A stretch of DNA of 64,000 nt from Mariprofundus sp. (GTDB lineage Bacteria; Pseudomonadota; Zetaproteobacteria; Mariprofundales; Mariprofundaceae). Location: NCBI GenBank assembly GCA_021772835.1, contig JAJFLE010000037.1:62001-126000 (forward strand), written 5' to 3'. Below are positions 42,188-50,902 of the stretch, piece by piece. The translations under genes were made by a program, and so were the position numbers. The notes beneath the pieces are model-generated. The model ran no database searches and had not been told where the DNA came from. It saw only the letters and a program-made list of their open reading frames with translations. Each line of letters opens with the position of its first letter. The stretch's first letter is position 1.

Positions 42188-43771
42188 TTAAACCGGTCCG
42201 GCCTGCAGCACCTGTGGTGGCACTTTTGTTTCAAACTGTTCGAATGCAGACCTGAACAGCTCAGCCAGTTCTTTGGCTGTATCAACGTAGGCCTTTTGAT
42301 CATCCCATGTGGCAATCGGATCCAGCGTTTCGGGCATCATCAGGCCGAAAATCGGGTGCCGCTGGAATTTAATGTTATCCAGCTGACCGTTCAAAGCTGC
42401 CGACAACAGCGTGCGCGTCAGATCAATATCCATACGTTCACCCACACCGTAAGGGCCTCCGCTCCAGCCGGTATTAAGCAGCCAGCAGCGCACATTGCCA
42501 TCGCGGATTTTATCCCCAAGCAATTTCGCGTAAACGGATGGGTGACGCGCCATAAACGGAGCCCCGAAACATGGGCTGAAAGTAGCCTGTGGTTCGGTAA
42601 TACCCGCTTCAGTACCGGCTATTTTGGCTGTATAACCAAGCAGGAAATAATACATCGCCTGCTCAGGCGTCAATTTGGATATCGCTGGCAAAACACCAAA
42701 CGCATCTGCGGTAAGCATGATAATATTGGCCGGTTGGTCGGCCACACCGGGATAGATGGCATTCGGAATAGCCTGAATCGGATAAGCCGCACGGGTATTT
42801 TCGCTCAGGCTGGTATCATCAAAATCGATTCGGCGTGTCTGCATATCCATGGCCACATTCTCGAGTATAGATCCGAAAGACTCAGTCGCATTGTAAATCA
42901 GAGGCTCTTTCTCCCGCGAAAGATGGTCCACCTTGGCATAACAGCCACCCTCGAAGTTAAACACATTTTGTTTACTCCAACCCAGCTCATCATCACCAAT
43001 CAGTCTGCGATCAGGATCGCATGACAATGTGGTTTTTCCTGTGCCTGAAAGACCGAAGAAAATGGCCGTATCACCGTCGACACCGACATTTGCTGATGCA
43101 TGCATGGGCAGCACATCCTGATCGGGCAACAGATGGTTCATAATGGTGAAAATTGACTTTTTAATCTCGCCCGCATAAGCCGTGCCGCCAATAAGCGCAA
43201 TACGACGGCTCAGGTGCAGGATAATAAAAGCCTCGGAATTGGTGCCATCCTGGCTCGGCATGGCATGAAAATGCGGTACGTGCAGAACAGTGAATTCCGG
43301 TTCATCCGCTTCTACCTCTCGTCCGACATCAACAGGGCGTACAAACATCGTGCGTGCAAACAGTGCGTGCCAGGCATCCTGTGAAATGACCCTGATCCGC
43401 TTTTCAAAACGCGAGTCGGCCCCCACCAGACAATCTTCTACATAAAGCTGCTGCCCTTCCAAATAACGCTGCACACGTGCATACAGGGCATCGAAAGTCT
43501 CTTCTGAAATAGCGCGATTGAAATCGCCCCACCACACACGATCATGAGAAGAGACATCATCGACAATAAATTTATCTGTTGCTGCACGGCCAGTGCTATC
43601 TCCCGTACGTACGACCAGTGCACCGAGATGCCCCAGATAACCTTCACGGTTTCGGATCACATGCTCATACAGGCGTGGCGTAGGCAGATTCCAGAACACA
43701 TCTTCAAGATTCTTCAAACCCAGGTGATTCATGGAAAGCTCTTCGCTGATCTGCTTTTTATTATGTGGCAT
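42188..43771 (-). CDS. pckA: Phosphoenolpyruvate carboxykinase (ATP)
   Basis: Converts oxaloacetate to PEP for gluconeogenesis. The ATP-dependent class is recognised by P-loop FFGLSGTGKTTLSCDPDRRLIGDDELGWS, the upstream GGTAYAGEIKKSIFTIMNHLLP and the nucleotide-binding NTGWSGGPYGVGERM. The length of 527 residues is typical. GAGGGATAT precedes the ATG. With acs elsewhere in the window, it gives a route from acetate to sugar phosphates. Confidence 0.97.
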   Translation of the reverse strand: MPHNKKQISEELSMNHLGLKNLEDVFWNLPTPRLYEHVIRNREGYLGHLGALVVRTGDSTGRAATDKFIVDDVSSHDRVWWGDFNRAISEETFDALYARVQRYLEGQQLYVEDCLVGADSRFEKRIRVISQDAWHALFARTMFVRPVDVGREVEADEPEFTVLHVPHFHAMPSQDGTNSEAFIILHLSRRIALIGGTAYAGEIKKSIFTIMNHLLPDQDVLPMHASANVGVDGDTAIFFGLSGTGKTTLSCDPDRRLIGDDELGWSKQNVFNFEGGCYAKVDHLSREKEPLIYNATESFGSILENVAMDMQTRRIDFDDTSLSENTRAAYPIQAIPNAIYPGVADQPANIIMLTADAFGVLPAISKLTPEQAMYYFLLGYTAKIAGTEAGITEPQATFSPCFGAPFMARHPSVYAKLLGDKIRDGNVRCWLLNTGWSGGPYGVGERMDIDLTRTLLSAALNGQLDNIKFQRHPIFGLMMPETLDPIATWDDQKAYVDTAKELAELFRSAFEQFETKVPPQVLQAGPV

Positions 43772-43821
43772 ATATCCCTCGATCTGTTCTTTGCAAATAT
43801 CCGTGCAATATAAAGTAGAAT

Positions 43822-44736
43822 TTATCCCTTCAGCTTCAGTGACTGGAATACCTCATCGGCATGGAAAGAGGATCGCACCAGCGGGCCCGATGCCACCATG
43901 CCAAAACCTTTTTTCTCAGCCAGGTATTTCAACTCATCAAACTCTTCCGGAGTCCAGTATTTCATCACCGGATGATGTTTGGCACTCGGCCTCAGATATT
44001 GGCCAATGGTGAGGATATCGATATTTGCTTCGCGCATATCATCAAGCACCTGCAAAACTTCATCCCGTTCCTCTCCCAAACCAAGCATAATGCCCGATTT
44101 GGTAACTACGTTTGCATCAACTTCTTTTGCCCGCTGCAACAGTCGTAAACTCGTATAATAACGTGCACCCGGCCGCACGGAACGATACAGGCGCGGAACC
44201 GTTTCCAGATTATGATTAAAAATGTCCGGTTTTGCCTGCATGATCGTTTCCAGACAACTGGCAGGTTTACGCTGGAAGTCAGGCGTGAGTATCTCGATGG
44301 TCACATCCGGCTGCCGTTTCTTAAGCTCTGTGATCACCGCAGCATAGTGGCCTGCACCACCATCTTTCAGATCATCACGATCCACCGATGTGATCACCAC
44401 ATGCTTCAGACCAATTTTGGCTACCGCAGTAGCAAGATTTACCGGTTCATGCAAATCAACCGGGTCAGGCCTGCCGGTCTCAACATCACAGAATGCACAG
44501 GTACGTGTGCATACACGGCCAAGGATCATGAACGTTGCAGAGCCCTGCTTCCAGCAGTCGCCAATATTCGGGCAGGATGCTTCTTCACAGACCGTATTCA
44601 GATTTAATTCGCGCATCATCTCGACCATCGATTTGTATTCAGGCGACATCGGCGCGCGTACTTTCAGCCATTTGGGTTTACCAATCATGGGCTCACCCTG
44701 ACCTTCAACGTGGATAGGAATCACTTTTCTACTCAT
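43822..44736 (-). CDS. lipA: Lipoyl synthase
   Basis: A radical-SAM enzyme that inserts two sulfurs into octanoyl groups of lipoyl domains. The auxiliary [4Fe-4S] ligands are in [12 protein letters not shown], and the radical-SAM CxxxCxxC is [12 protein letters not shown]. The C-terminal [10 protein letters not shown] provides the conserved RSS serine. The length of 304 residues is typical. lipB is not in the window. Confidence 0.97.
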   Translation of the reverse strand: MSRKVIPIHVEGQGEPMIGKPKWLKVRAPMSPEYKSMVEMMRELNLNTVCEEASCPNIGDCWKQGSATFMILGRVCTRTCAFCDVETGRPDPVDLHEPVNLATAVAKIGLKHVVITSVDRDDLKDGGAGHYAAVITELKKRQPDVTIEILTPDFQRKPASCLETIMQAKPDIFNHNLETVPRLYRSVRPGARYYTSLRLLQRAKEVDANVVTKSGIMLGLGEERDEVLQVLDDMREANIDILTIGQYLRPSAKHHPVMKYWTPEEFDELKYLAEKKGFGMVASGPLVRSSFHADEVFQSLKLKG

Positions 44737-44830
44737 GTGCCCATGCTAACGCTTTGGCACAGCACGTAAATCCACTGGTTTTTATGGATAAATCTGTCAT
44801 TTGTAAAAATTCTTGGCAGTCTTGCCATCG

Positions 44831-44861
44831 AGGAAAGCTCTGTTTGTTTTTCAGCTTTCCT
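44831..44861 (+). promoter_or_regulatory. Leader hairpin 1 of the RRM gene
   Basis: A perfect AGGAAAGCT / AGCTTTCCT stem with a 13-base loop, followed by GAATTTT. It could terminate or attenuate transcription ahead of the RRM gene. Confidence 0.5.
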
Positions 44862-44869
44862 GAATTTTA

Positions 44870-44889
44870 GCCTGCCGGGTACAGCAGGC
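44870..44889 (+). promoter_or_regulatory. Leader hairpin 2 adjacent to the RRM gene ribosome site
   Basis: GCCTGC-cgggtaca-GCAGGC ends 2 bases before the GGAG Shine-Dalgarno, close enough to influence initiation. Confidence 0.45.
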
Positions 44890-44900
44890 ATGGAGTGTTC

Positions 44901-45359
44901 ATGAGCTTTTCCTGTTTCATAAAACTATTTCTAGCAGCAACCGTCATTTCCATTCTCGGTAATTTCGCTGTTCAACTGTTGGACCTGACATCCATTCCGG
45001 GTCCCTCGCTATTTGCCAGCGGTTTAATCATCGGCACTATCTTTGGTGGCCTGCTGGTCGCCTTTTATCCAACATCTGAAAGTGTGAGCAGCAGTAAGGC
45101 TGGCGGCACCAGCAATATCTATGTTGGCAACCTGCCATTTAATGCAGGCCACGATGAAATCAAAAACCTGTTTTCACCCTTTGGTGAAGTGATTGATATC
45201 CGCATGGTCAAAGATCGCCGCAGCAAACGTTTTAAAGGTTATGCCTTTGTAGAAATGCACAGCATCCATGCAAATGCTGCAATCAACCACCTCAACGATA
45301 CCGATTATGCCGGACGCACCTTGCGCGTGAATGAAGCTAAACAGAAAGACGAAGTCTGA
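44901..45359 (+). CDS. Membrane-anchored RNA recognition motif (RRM) protein
   Basis: 152 residues from ATG 44901 (GGAG 5 bases upstream). Two N-terminal hydrophobic helices (FIKLFLAATVISILGNFAVQLL and LFASGLIIGTIFGGLLVAFYP) precede a complete RRM: RNP2 IYVGNLPF, then EIKNLFSPFGEVIDIRMVKD, and RNP1 RFKGYAFVEM. Bacterial RRM proteins are usually soluble, so this would tether RNA binding to the inner membrane. It is a single gene between a structured leader and a strong terminator. Target RNAs are unknown. Confidence 0.88.
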   Translation: MSFSCFIKLFLAATVISILGNFAVQLLDLTSIPGPSLFASGLIIGTIFGGLLVAFYPTSESVSSSKAGGTSNIYVGNLPFNAGHDEIKNLFSPFGEVIDIRMVKDRRSKRFKGYAFVEMHSIHANAAINHLNDTDYAGRTLRVNEAKQKDEV

Positions 45360-45380
45360 TAAATATCAAAAAAACCAACA

Positions 45381-45412
45381 AAAAAGCGCAGTTTTCACTG
45401 CGCTTTTTTTTT
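45381..45412 (+). terminator. Terminator after the RRM gene
   Basis: AAAAAGCGCAGT-tttc-ACTGCGCTTTTT followed by more T. Confidence 0.92.
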
Positions 45413-45457
45413 GTGCTTCATCGCGGATTAGCGGGAAATAGCATTTGAATAGAAGGT

Positions 45458-45481
45458 TATTGATCCCCCGCTAGCAGCCTG
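45458..45481 (+). repeat. Dispersed 24-bp repeat, copy 1
   Basis: TATTGATCCCCCGCTAGCAG plus CCTG matches 57678-57701 at 21 of 24 positions. Both copies are intergenic. The function is unknown. Confidence 0.6.
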
Positions 45482-45488
45482 CCGAGAC

Positions 45489-45503
45489 AAATCAGCTATC
45501 CTG
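45489..45503 (-). repeat. REP-like fragment AAATCAGCTATCCTG
   Basis: The exact 15-nt reverse complement of CAGGATAGCTGATTT in the 39.2-kb tandem repeat. Confidence 0.65.
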
Positions 45504-45529
45504 CCACTTTGTGGGCGGCAAGAAAGGAC

Positions 45530-45545
45530 AGTGAATACATTCACT
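45530..45545. repeat. Palindrome AGTGAAT-AC-ATTCACT
   Basis: A 7-bp perfect dyad with a 2-bp centre, operator-like but located between two convergent genes. The 240-bp stretch 45413-45653 otherwise holds only repeats. Confidence 0.5.
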
Positions 45546-45653
45546 TACAAGATCTATACTTGTCGTCAAATCAGTACCCATGTCGATCAATCCCGCAATT
45601 GCGCGATGAACCTTTTTTATTTACCCGATTTTAGTTTTACTGAAACGCCCTGA

Positions 45654-46715
45654 TCAAACTTCCCGGCGACTGCGCACTGCTGTTGCCAGAGTGTTCAGCA
45701 AGGCTTCGGTATCTTCCCATCCAAGGCAGGCATCGGTGATGCTGATGCCGAATGCAGGCTGCTCACCCGCCACAACATTCTGGCGACCTTCATGCAGATG
45801 CGATTCAATCATCACACCCGTGATGCAGCGATTGCCCGCAGCAATCTGGCCAGCCAGATCTTCACCCACATCAATCTGGCGTTTGAACTGTTTGCTGCTG
45901 TTAGCATGGCTGCAATCCACCATCAGGCTGCAGGAGAGCTTTGCACTCTGCAGCTCTTCCACGGCACCGGCGACACTGGCTGCATCGTAATTAGGTTCTT
46001 TTCCACCACGTAAAATGATATGACAGTCATCATTACCGGAAGTTGAGAAAATAGCGGATTTACCCTCTTTGGTCAGAGAGATGAAGACATGTGGATGTTT
46101 GGCTGCATGGATCGCATCAATAGCGATCTGGAAGCCGCCATAGGTGCCGTTCTTGAAACCCACGGGGCACGACAGTCCACTGGCCAGTTCGCGGTGTCCC
46201 TGCGATTCAGTAGTTCGTGCACCGATGGCACCCCAACTGACCAAATCAGCCACATATTGCGGCGTAATCAGGTCGAGGAACTCAGTACCAGCAGGCACGC
46301 CCATTTCGTTTACATCCAGCAGTAATTTGCGTGCAAGGCGAATGCCTTTGTTGATCTCGAATGTGCCGTCCAGATTCGGATCATTGATCAAACCCTTCCA
46401 GCCTACAGTGGTGCGCGGCTTCTCGAAATACACGCGCATGACAATCAGCAGCTCTTTACCCAGCTCTTTTCGCATGCGTTGGATATGTTTGGCATATTCA
46501 AGCGCAGCATCCGGATTATGAATAGAACACGGGCCAACAATCACCAGCAGACGATCATCTTCACCATGCAGAATATCGTGGATAGCAACGCGAGTATCAT
46601 GCGTAGTGCGCGCGGCAGTTTCGCTAATGGCATATTCTGCATGCACCTGTTCGGGCGCGGCTATTTCACTCATGCCACTGATACGAAGATCGTCAGTATT
46701 ATATTTCATCGCCAT
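45654..46715 (-). CDS. 3-deoxy-7-phosphoheptulonate synthase (DAHP synthase, class I)
   Basis: The first enzyme of the shikimate pathway, joining PEP and erythrose-4-phosphate. 353 residues with LLVIVGPCSIHNPDAALEYA, YFEKPRTTVGWKGLINDPNLDGTF, GARTTESQGHRELASGLS and DCSHANSSKQ, all typical of AroF/AroG/AroH. The N-terminal extension is where feedback inhibition by aromatic amino acids acts; which isozyme cannot be told. GAGG precedes the ATG. No other aro gene is adjacent. Confidence 0.95.
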   Translation of the reverse strand: MAMKYNTDDLRISGMSEIAAPEQVHAEYAISETAARTTHDTRVAIHDILHGEDDRLLVIVGPCSIHNPDAALEYAKHIQRMRKELGKELLIVMRVYFEKPRTTVGWKGLINDPNLDGTFEINKGIRLARKLLLDVNEMGVPAGTEFLDLITPQYVADLVSWGAIGARTTESQGHRELASGLSCPVGFKNGTYGGFQIAIDAIHAAKHPHVFISLTKEGKSAIFSTSGNDDCHIILRGGKEPNYDAASVAGAVEELQSAKLSCSLMVDCSHANSSKQFKRQIDVGEDLAGQIAAGNRCITGVMIESHLHEGRQNVVAGEQPAFGISITDACLGWEDTEALLNTLATAVRSRREV

Positions 46716-46887
46716 GATCTATGCCTCAACAAAACTGTGATTGCGCAAGCTGCCGCGTGCGCGCGGCGCAGTATCGCAGAAAATAAGCAAAACTGTTAGC
46801 CCCTGAGCTCTCTATCTCTATGACAAGCACAGACATTCGCCTGCATCAGCTATTGAGAATAAACATCAATAGGTGGATATTTGCATC

Positions 46888-47484
46888 ATGTTCGATCACA
46901 AGGCAATCATAACTGGCGAGCTTGAGGCAGGAGAAACAGTGCTGTGGAGCGCCCAGCCCAGACAGGGAATCATTCTGTGCTCCTCCGACGCTTTGATGAT
47001 TCCATTCAGTCTTCTATGGGGTGGTTTTGCACTATCCTGGGAATATGAGGTGATCAGCAGTGATGCTCCATGGCTGATGGCTTTTTTAGGATTACCTTTT
47101 GTCGTTATCGGCCTGTATTTGATTGCTGGCCGTTTTTATTATGATGCCATGCTGCGTAAAAAAACCTTTTACGGCATCACTGAACGACGCATTATCATGT
47201 TATCGGGTATTTGGAAAAAGCAGGCGCTGTATATTTCGATTATCGACATTGAGTCTGTCACTGCAGTTAAAAACAGTAATGGTTCCGGAGAAATCATACT
47301 GGGTCCGGCAGATGATCAAGCGGCTGAAGCGATCAACAGTGCCTTTCAGAACCAGGTGCCAATCCCCGGCCAGGAAGCAACATCACCACGTCTGAATAAC
47401 TTGGTGAACGTAGACACACCGTATGCAATCATCCAAAAGCTACGCAGGCAGTTGGGATCGACAGGATCTAGCCCGGCAGATTAA
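46888..47484 (+). CDS. PH-domain (bPH2-like) membrane protein
   Basis: 198 residues from ATG 46888, which has AGGTGG upstream. After a cytosolic start (ITGELEAGETVLWSAQPRQG) come two hydrophobic helices (LMIPFSLLWGGFALSWEYEV and APWLMAFLGLPFVVIGLYLIAG). A bacterial pleckstrin-homology-like domain follows (KKTFYGITERRIIMLSGIWKKQALYISIIDIESV). Such proteins are common but mostly uncharacterised. It is convergent with trhP, and the two ORFs overlap by 17 bp at their 3' ends. Confidence 0.8.
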   Translation: MFDHKAIITGELEAGETVLWSAQPRQGIILCSSDALMIPFSLLWGGFALSWEYEVISSDAPWLMAFLGLPFVVIGLYLIAGRFYYDAMLRKKTFYGITERRIIMLSGIWKKQALYISIIDIESVTAVKNSNGSGEIILGPADDQAAEAINSAFQNQVPIPGQEATSPRLNNLVNVDTPYAIIQKLRRQLGSTGSSPAD

Positions 47485-48823
47485 CCGCCAGCAGCGCGAG
47501 TTCGGCTGGTTTTACCGGTACTGGGATTTTTACCTGATGGCCACTGCCCGGAGCCACGTCCATGGGCGTGCCGTAACGCGCATCGTTGATGGATTGAACC
47601 GTAAAGGTGTGATTGCCGTCCGGATTGATCAACTCAATGGAATCACCCACCGAGAATTTGTTTTTCACAATCACTTCGGCCAAACCGCTCTGCTCATCGT
47701 ATCCCACCACTTCGCCAACAAAACGCTGAGTCAGCCATTGTGAGTTGCCGGTTTCATAACTCTGGGTGCTTGATGAACGTTTGCGTGTATAGAAGCCATC
47801 GGTATAACCGCGACTGGCCAGACCATCGAGCTGGAACAGCAGCGACTCATCAAAAGCACGTCCTGCCAAAGCATCATCAATGGCCTGACGATAAACCTGT
47901 GCTGTACGCGCCACATAGTAGTGCGATTTGGTACGGCCTTCGATTTTCAGGGAATCAATACCAATGTTCACCAGGCGCTCAACATGTTCCACGGCACGCA
48001 GATCTTTCGAGTTCATGATGTAGGTGCCGTGTTCATCTTCAAATATGGGAATCTGCTCATCCGGGCGATTGGGCTCGGTCAGCGTATACACCTGATCGGC
48101 CAGTGGATGGCGCTCAACACTTCCCGTATCGGCAAACGGCTGGGCATTCATACCATCAAGTACCTGTATGGGGATAATGTCGCCGGATATATCTTCAACA
48201 GCTTTTTCCATGCCATATTCCCAGCGGCAGGCATTGGTACAGCTACCCTGATTGGCGTCACGATGATTAAAATATCCCGAAAGCAGGCAACGCCCGGAAT
48301 AGGCCATGCACAACGCACCATGCACAAACACTTCAAGCTCGATATCCGGACACCTCTGGCGAATTTCTTCAACCTCGTCCAGTGAGATTTCACGGGAGAG
48401 AATAATGCGTTTCACGCCCACCGACTGCCAGAATTTTACTGCGGCCCAATTCATTGTGTTGGCCTGCACGGAGAGGTGTACAGGCATCTCCGGCCACGTT
48501 TCGCGCACCATCATGATAAGGCCGGGATCGGCCATGATCAGCGCATCGGGTTTCATGTCGATAACCGGCTGCATATGCTCCAGATAACGTTTGAGTTTAT
48601 TGTTGTGCGGCAGCAAATTACTGGCAACAAAGAACTGTTTACCCAAAGCATGCGCTTCATCAATACCTGTTTTGAGATTTTCCAGCTGAAAATCGTTGTT
48701 GCGCACACGCAGTGAATATCGCGGCTGGCCGGCATATACGGCATCCGCACCAAAAGCGAAGGCATAACGCATATTGTGAATGGTTCCGGCCGGAGACAGC
48801 AGTTCAATGGGTCGTTTATTCAT
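47468..48823 (-). CDS. trhP: U32-family peptidase-like tRNA hydroxylation protein TrhP (YegQ)
   Basis: Members named TrhP/YegQ are needed for prephenate-dependent hydroxylation of wobble uridine-34 in some tRNAs. The U32 signature EVFVHGALCMAYSGRCLLSGYFNHRDANQGSCTNACRW is complete with its iron-binding-type cysteines. The start MNKRPIELLSPAGTIHNMRYAFAFGADAVYAG is typical. ATG 48823 follows AAGGATTAATC; the track start is too early. Its 451 residues fit the YegQ type. Confidence 0.9.
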   Translation of the reverse strand: MNKRPIELLSPAGTIHNMRYAFAFGADAVYAGQPRYSLRVRNNDFQLENLKTGIDEAHALGKQFFVASNLLPHNNKLKRYLEHMQPVIDMKPDALIMADPGLIMMVRETWPEMPVHLSVQANTMNWAAVKFWQSVGVKRIILSREISLDEVEEIRQRCPDIELEVFVHGALCMAYSGRCLLSGYFNHRDANQGSCTNACRWEYGMEKAVEDISGDIIPIQVLDGMNAQPFADTGSVERHPLADQVYTLTEPNRPDEQIPIFEDEHGTYIMNSKDLRAVEHVERLVNIGIDSLKIEGRTKSHYYVARTAQVYRQAIDDALAGRAFDESLLFQLDGLASRGYTDGFYTRKRSSSTQSYETGNSQWLTQRFVGEVVGYDEQSGLAEVIVKNKFSVGDSIELINPDGNHTFTVQSINDARYGTPMDVAPGSGHQVKIPVPVKPAELALLAVNLPG

Positions 48824-48877
48824 GATTAATCCTTTTATTCTTTTGGCTGAGCGACGAATCAGCCAAAAATGGTGCAC

Positions 48878-49162
48878 TTAGAACTTGAATTCACCCTCAA
48901 CATTCTCCAATGACCCGGCTGATTCGAGCACATAAACAGTGATGCCTCGCTGCTTCAGGTAATCCTGATAGGCCAGCGCATGGGCATCATATTGTCCCTG
49001 CTTGGACCCCACTGAAAAGCTCAACATGTCAGGTGGTGCCGGATCGACAAACGGATAGGCCGCAGCAAAACCCAGCATTGCCAACAGCAGGGCGGGCAAG
49101 AATGTTTTAAGTTTATCACCGATCTTAGGCTGGAACTCTATGCATGCACTGAAAAAAAGCAT
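48878..49162 (-). pseudogene. Truncated N-terminal fragment of a TAXI/TRAP-type solute-binding protein
   Basis: A signal-anchor-like helix (LPALLLAMLGFAAAYPFVDPAPP) is followed by MLSFSVGSKQGQYDAHALAYQDYLKQRGITVYVLESAGSLENVEG, which resembles the first ligand-binding segment of TAXI/NMT1-like binding proteins (usually 300 or more residues). The ORF stops at 94 residues and trhP begins about 55 bp later, so most of the gene is missing. The family assignment is tentative. It may be a remnant or a repurposed short protein. Confidence 0.5.
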
Positions 49163-49201
49163 CCATAGGCTTTCTTAGCGACATCTATACCGGGATCATG
49201 C

Positions 49202-49705
49202 TTAGGCGGAGAGCGATTCCCGTTTTTTTGGGTAATCGAAGTCGAATAACAGAGCTTGATTATCAATATGTTGCCACTGCTCAACAGAGACCTGCAAGGC
49301 CGCAACGCCGGAGGTGGGAATATTGTTAATATAGGTCTTGGCCAGACGATTGGTCAGCTCGGTAATGCCCGGATTGTGGGCCACCACTACCAGAGTCTGA
49401 ACATGATCAGGCGTCTGACGAATCAACTTCAACATCTCGGCTGCACTGGCAAGGTAAAGCTCATCCTTGAACTGAACTTCTTCACTGGGAAAGCCAAGTT
49501 CAGGTGCAATCAGACTGGCTGTAGCACGGGCTCTTATAGCTGGGCTGACCAGAATGGCATCAGGGACAATATCTTTGGCAGCAAGCCTGCGTCCCATCTC
49601 CGGCGCATCCAGCAAACCGCGTTCATCTAACGAGCGATCAAAATCTCTGGCACCAAGGTCATCCCAACTGGATTTTGCATGGCGAATTAAAATTAACTGT
49701 TTCAT
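49202..49705 (-). CDS. sixA: SixA-type histidine phosphatase
   Basis: A 167-residue phosphoglycerate-mutase-fold phosphatase. It starts with the catalytic MKQLILIRHAKSSWDD (RHG-like motif RHA) and ends with VVVAHNPGITELTNRLA providing the second active-site His. SixA removes phosphate from His of phosphotransfer (HPt/ArcB-like) domains, which is notable given the phosphorelay cluster in this window, although that link is speculative. The track start adds 31 residues of upstream sequence. Confidence 0.88.
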   Translation of the reverse strand: MKQLILIRHAKSSWDDLGARDFDRSLDERGLLDAPEMGRRLAAKDIVPDAILVSPAIRARATASLIAPELGFPSEEVQFKDELYLASAAEMLKLIRQTPDHVQTLVVVAHNPGITELTNRLAKTYINNIPTSGVAALQVSVEQWQHIDNQALLFDFDYPKKRESLSA

Positions 49706-49801
49706 GTACCTCGACCTCATCACTCTTGCATATGCAAGGCCGCATACTACTGCAATCAAAAAATAATGTTGTCCCCCAAATGGGGGACAAGCCAGCATTT
49801 T

Positions 49802-50419
49802 TCAGTATTCGAATTGTGTTAATTTACGCGCCGCAATCTCCGGATCAGGGGAATCGAGAACAGCCCCGATCACGGCACAACTGCAAACGTGTAAAAATTC
49901 ACGGTTTTCGCTGCTGATACCTCCAAGAGCAATCACTGGCAACGTAGTTTGGCTGACCAACTGATGGAAAGTTTCAATGCCTAAGTGCGGTGCCCCGGGG
50001 TGGCTTAGCGTCGGGAATACCGGTGATAAAAAAACATAATCGGCACCCGCATCTTCTGCTTTTTTCAGCTCATCCAAATTATGGCACGAAGCCGAAACGG
50101 TTTTGCTGGCATCGTTTAAGTAAAGCCTGATAGCTGGAATATTACGGATATCGCCAGCAGCCACGTGCACACCATCAGCATCGACTGCCATGGCAACATC
50201 TGCCTGCGTATGAATAATCAGCTTTGCACCGTTCTGACTTGTGAGCAGACGTAATCTGGATGCAAAAGACAGCAACCTGGCCGAGTCCATGTTTTTCTCT
50301 CGCACCAGCACGGCATCAACACCACCTTTTAAAGCGGCAGCCGCAGCTTCAAAGAGCGGCTCACCCGTCAACCGGGAGCTATCTGTAACTAAGGTAAGAA
50401 CCGGAGTTTTAACCGGCAT
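49802..50419 (-). CDS. thiE: Thiamine phosphate synthase / TenI-like
   Basis: A 205-residue TIM-barrel protein: LTLVTDSSRL, GGVDAVLVREKNMDSARLLSFA, KLIIHTQADVAMAVDADGVHV, VSASCHNLDELKKAEDAGADYVFLSPVFPT and LPVIALGGISSEN. ThiE joins the thiazole and pyrimidine moieties of thiamine. TenI paralogues share the fold and isomerise thiazole, and cannot be excluded. It begins 3 bp after the DUF2782 gene. No TPP riboswitch is seen. Confidence 0.82.
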   Translation of the reverse strand: MPVKTPVLTLVTDSSRLTGEPLFEAAAAALKGGVDAVLVREKNMDSARLLSFASRLRLLTSQNGAKLIIHTQADVAMAVDADGVHVAAGDIRNIPAIRLYLNDASKTVSASCHNLDELKKAEDAGADYVFLSPVFPTLSHPGAPHLGIETFHQLVSQTTLPVIALGGISSENREFLHVCSCAVIGAVLDSPDPEIAARKLTQFEY

Positions 50420-50422
50420 GAC

Positions 50423-50833
50423 TCAAAACTCTTGCAATACCCATGTTGGTGGTGAAATACGTTTACCACCACCGGGAAGGCGCTGCTCAAACACACCATC
50501 ACCATCTTTGTCATAAAGATAATAGGCAGGCAACCCACCGGCAGGCTGCACCTTGATTTTAAAGACGCGCCCTCTGATGGCATATTCGGTGATATCCGCT
50601 CCATCCTTGCGCTGATATGCACGTACATCTACAGCTGCATTTTTATCCGGGCTGCGTAACTCCTCACGCAGATCCGGAGCCGTTTCCTGCACGCTTTCAG
50701 CGCTGTGATCTACTGACTCTGCTGCGCTCTCCATCGTTACAGGAGGCGGCAAAACAGCAGCATCTTCAGCTATAGCTTGAAAAGCCAGCAGGTTCAGACA
50801 AATGACTGGTAAGACAAATCGCATCAAATTCAT
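50423..50833 (-). CDS. DUF2782-family periplasmic protein
   Basis: From ATG 50833: signal peptide NLMRFVLPVICLNLLAFQAIAED, then an acidic linker and the family core DVRAYQRKDGADITEYAIRGRVFKIKVQPAGGLPAYYLYDKDGDGVFE, ending GGGKRISPPTWVLQEF. DUF2782 proteins occur in many proteobacteria and have no known role. Several ATGs lie upstream, so the exact start is uncertain. Confidence 0.75.
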   Translation of the reverse strand: MNLMRFVLPVICLNLLAFQAIAEDAAVLPPPVTMESAAESVDHSAESVQETAPDLREELRSPDKNAAVDVRAYQRKDGADITEYAIRGRVFKIKVQPAGGLPAYYLYDKDGDGVFEQRLPGGGKRISPPTWVLQEF

Positions 50834-50902
50834 GCAACCAGTATAACGGGGCAATTTCATATCGACCATCATTTTCAACACCATCACTTCCGGAACCGTT
50901 GA

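Noticed and set aside
42296-43024. 242-codon plus-strand ORF
   Set aside because: It is antisense to pckA, whose motifs are unmistakable.
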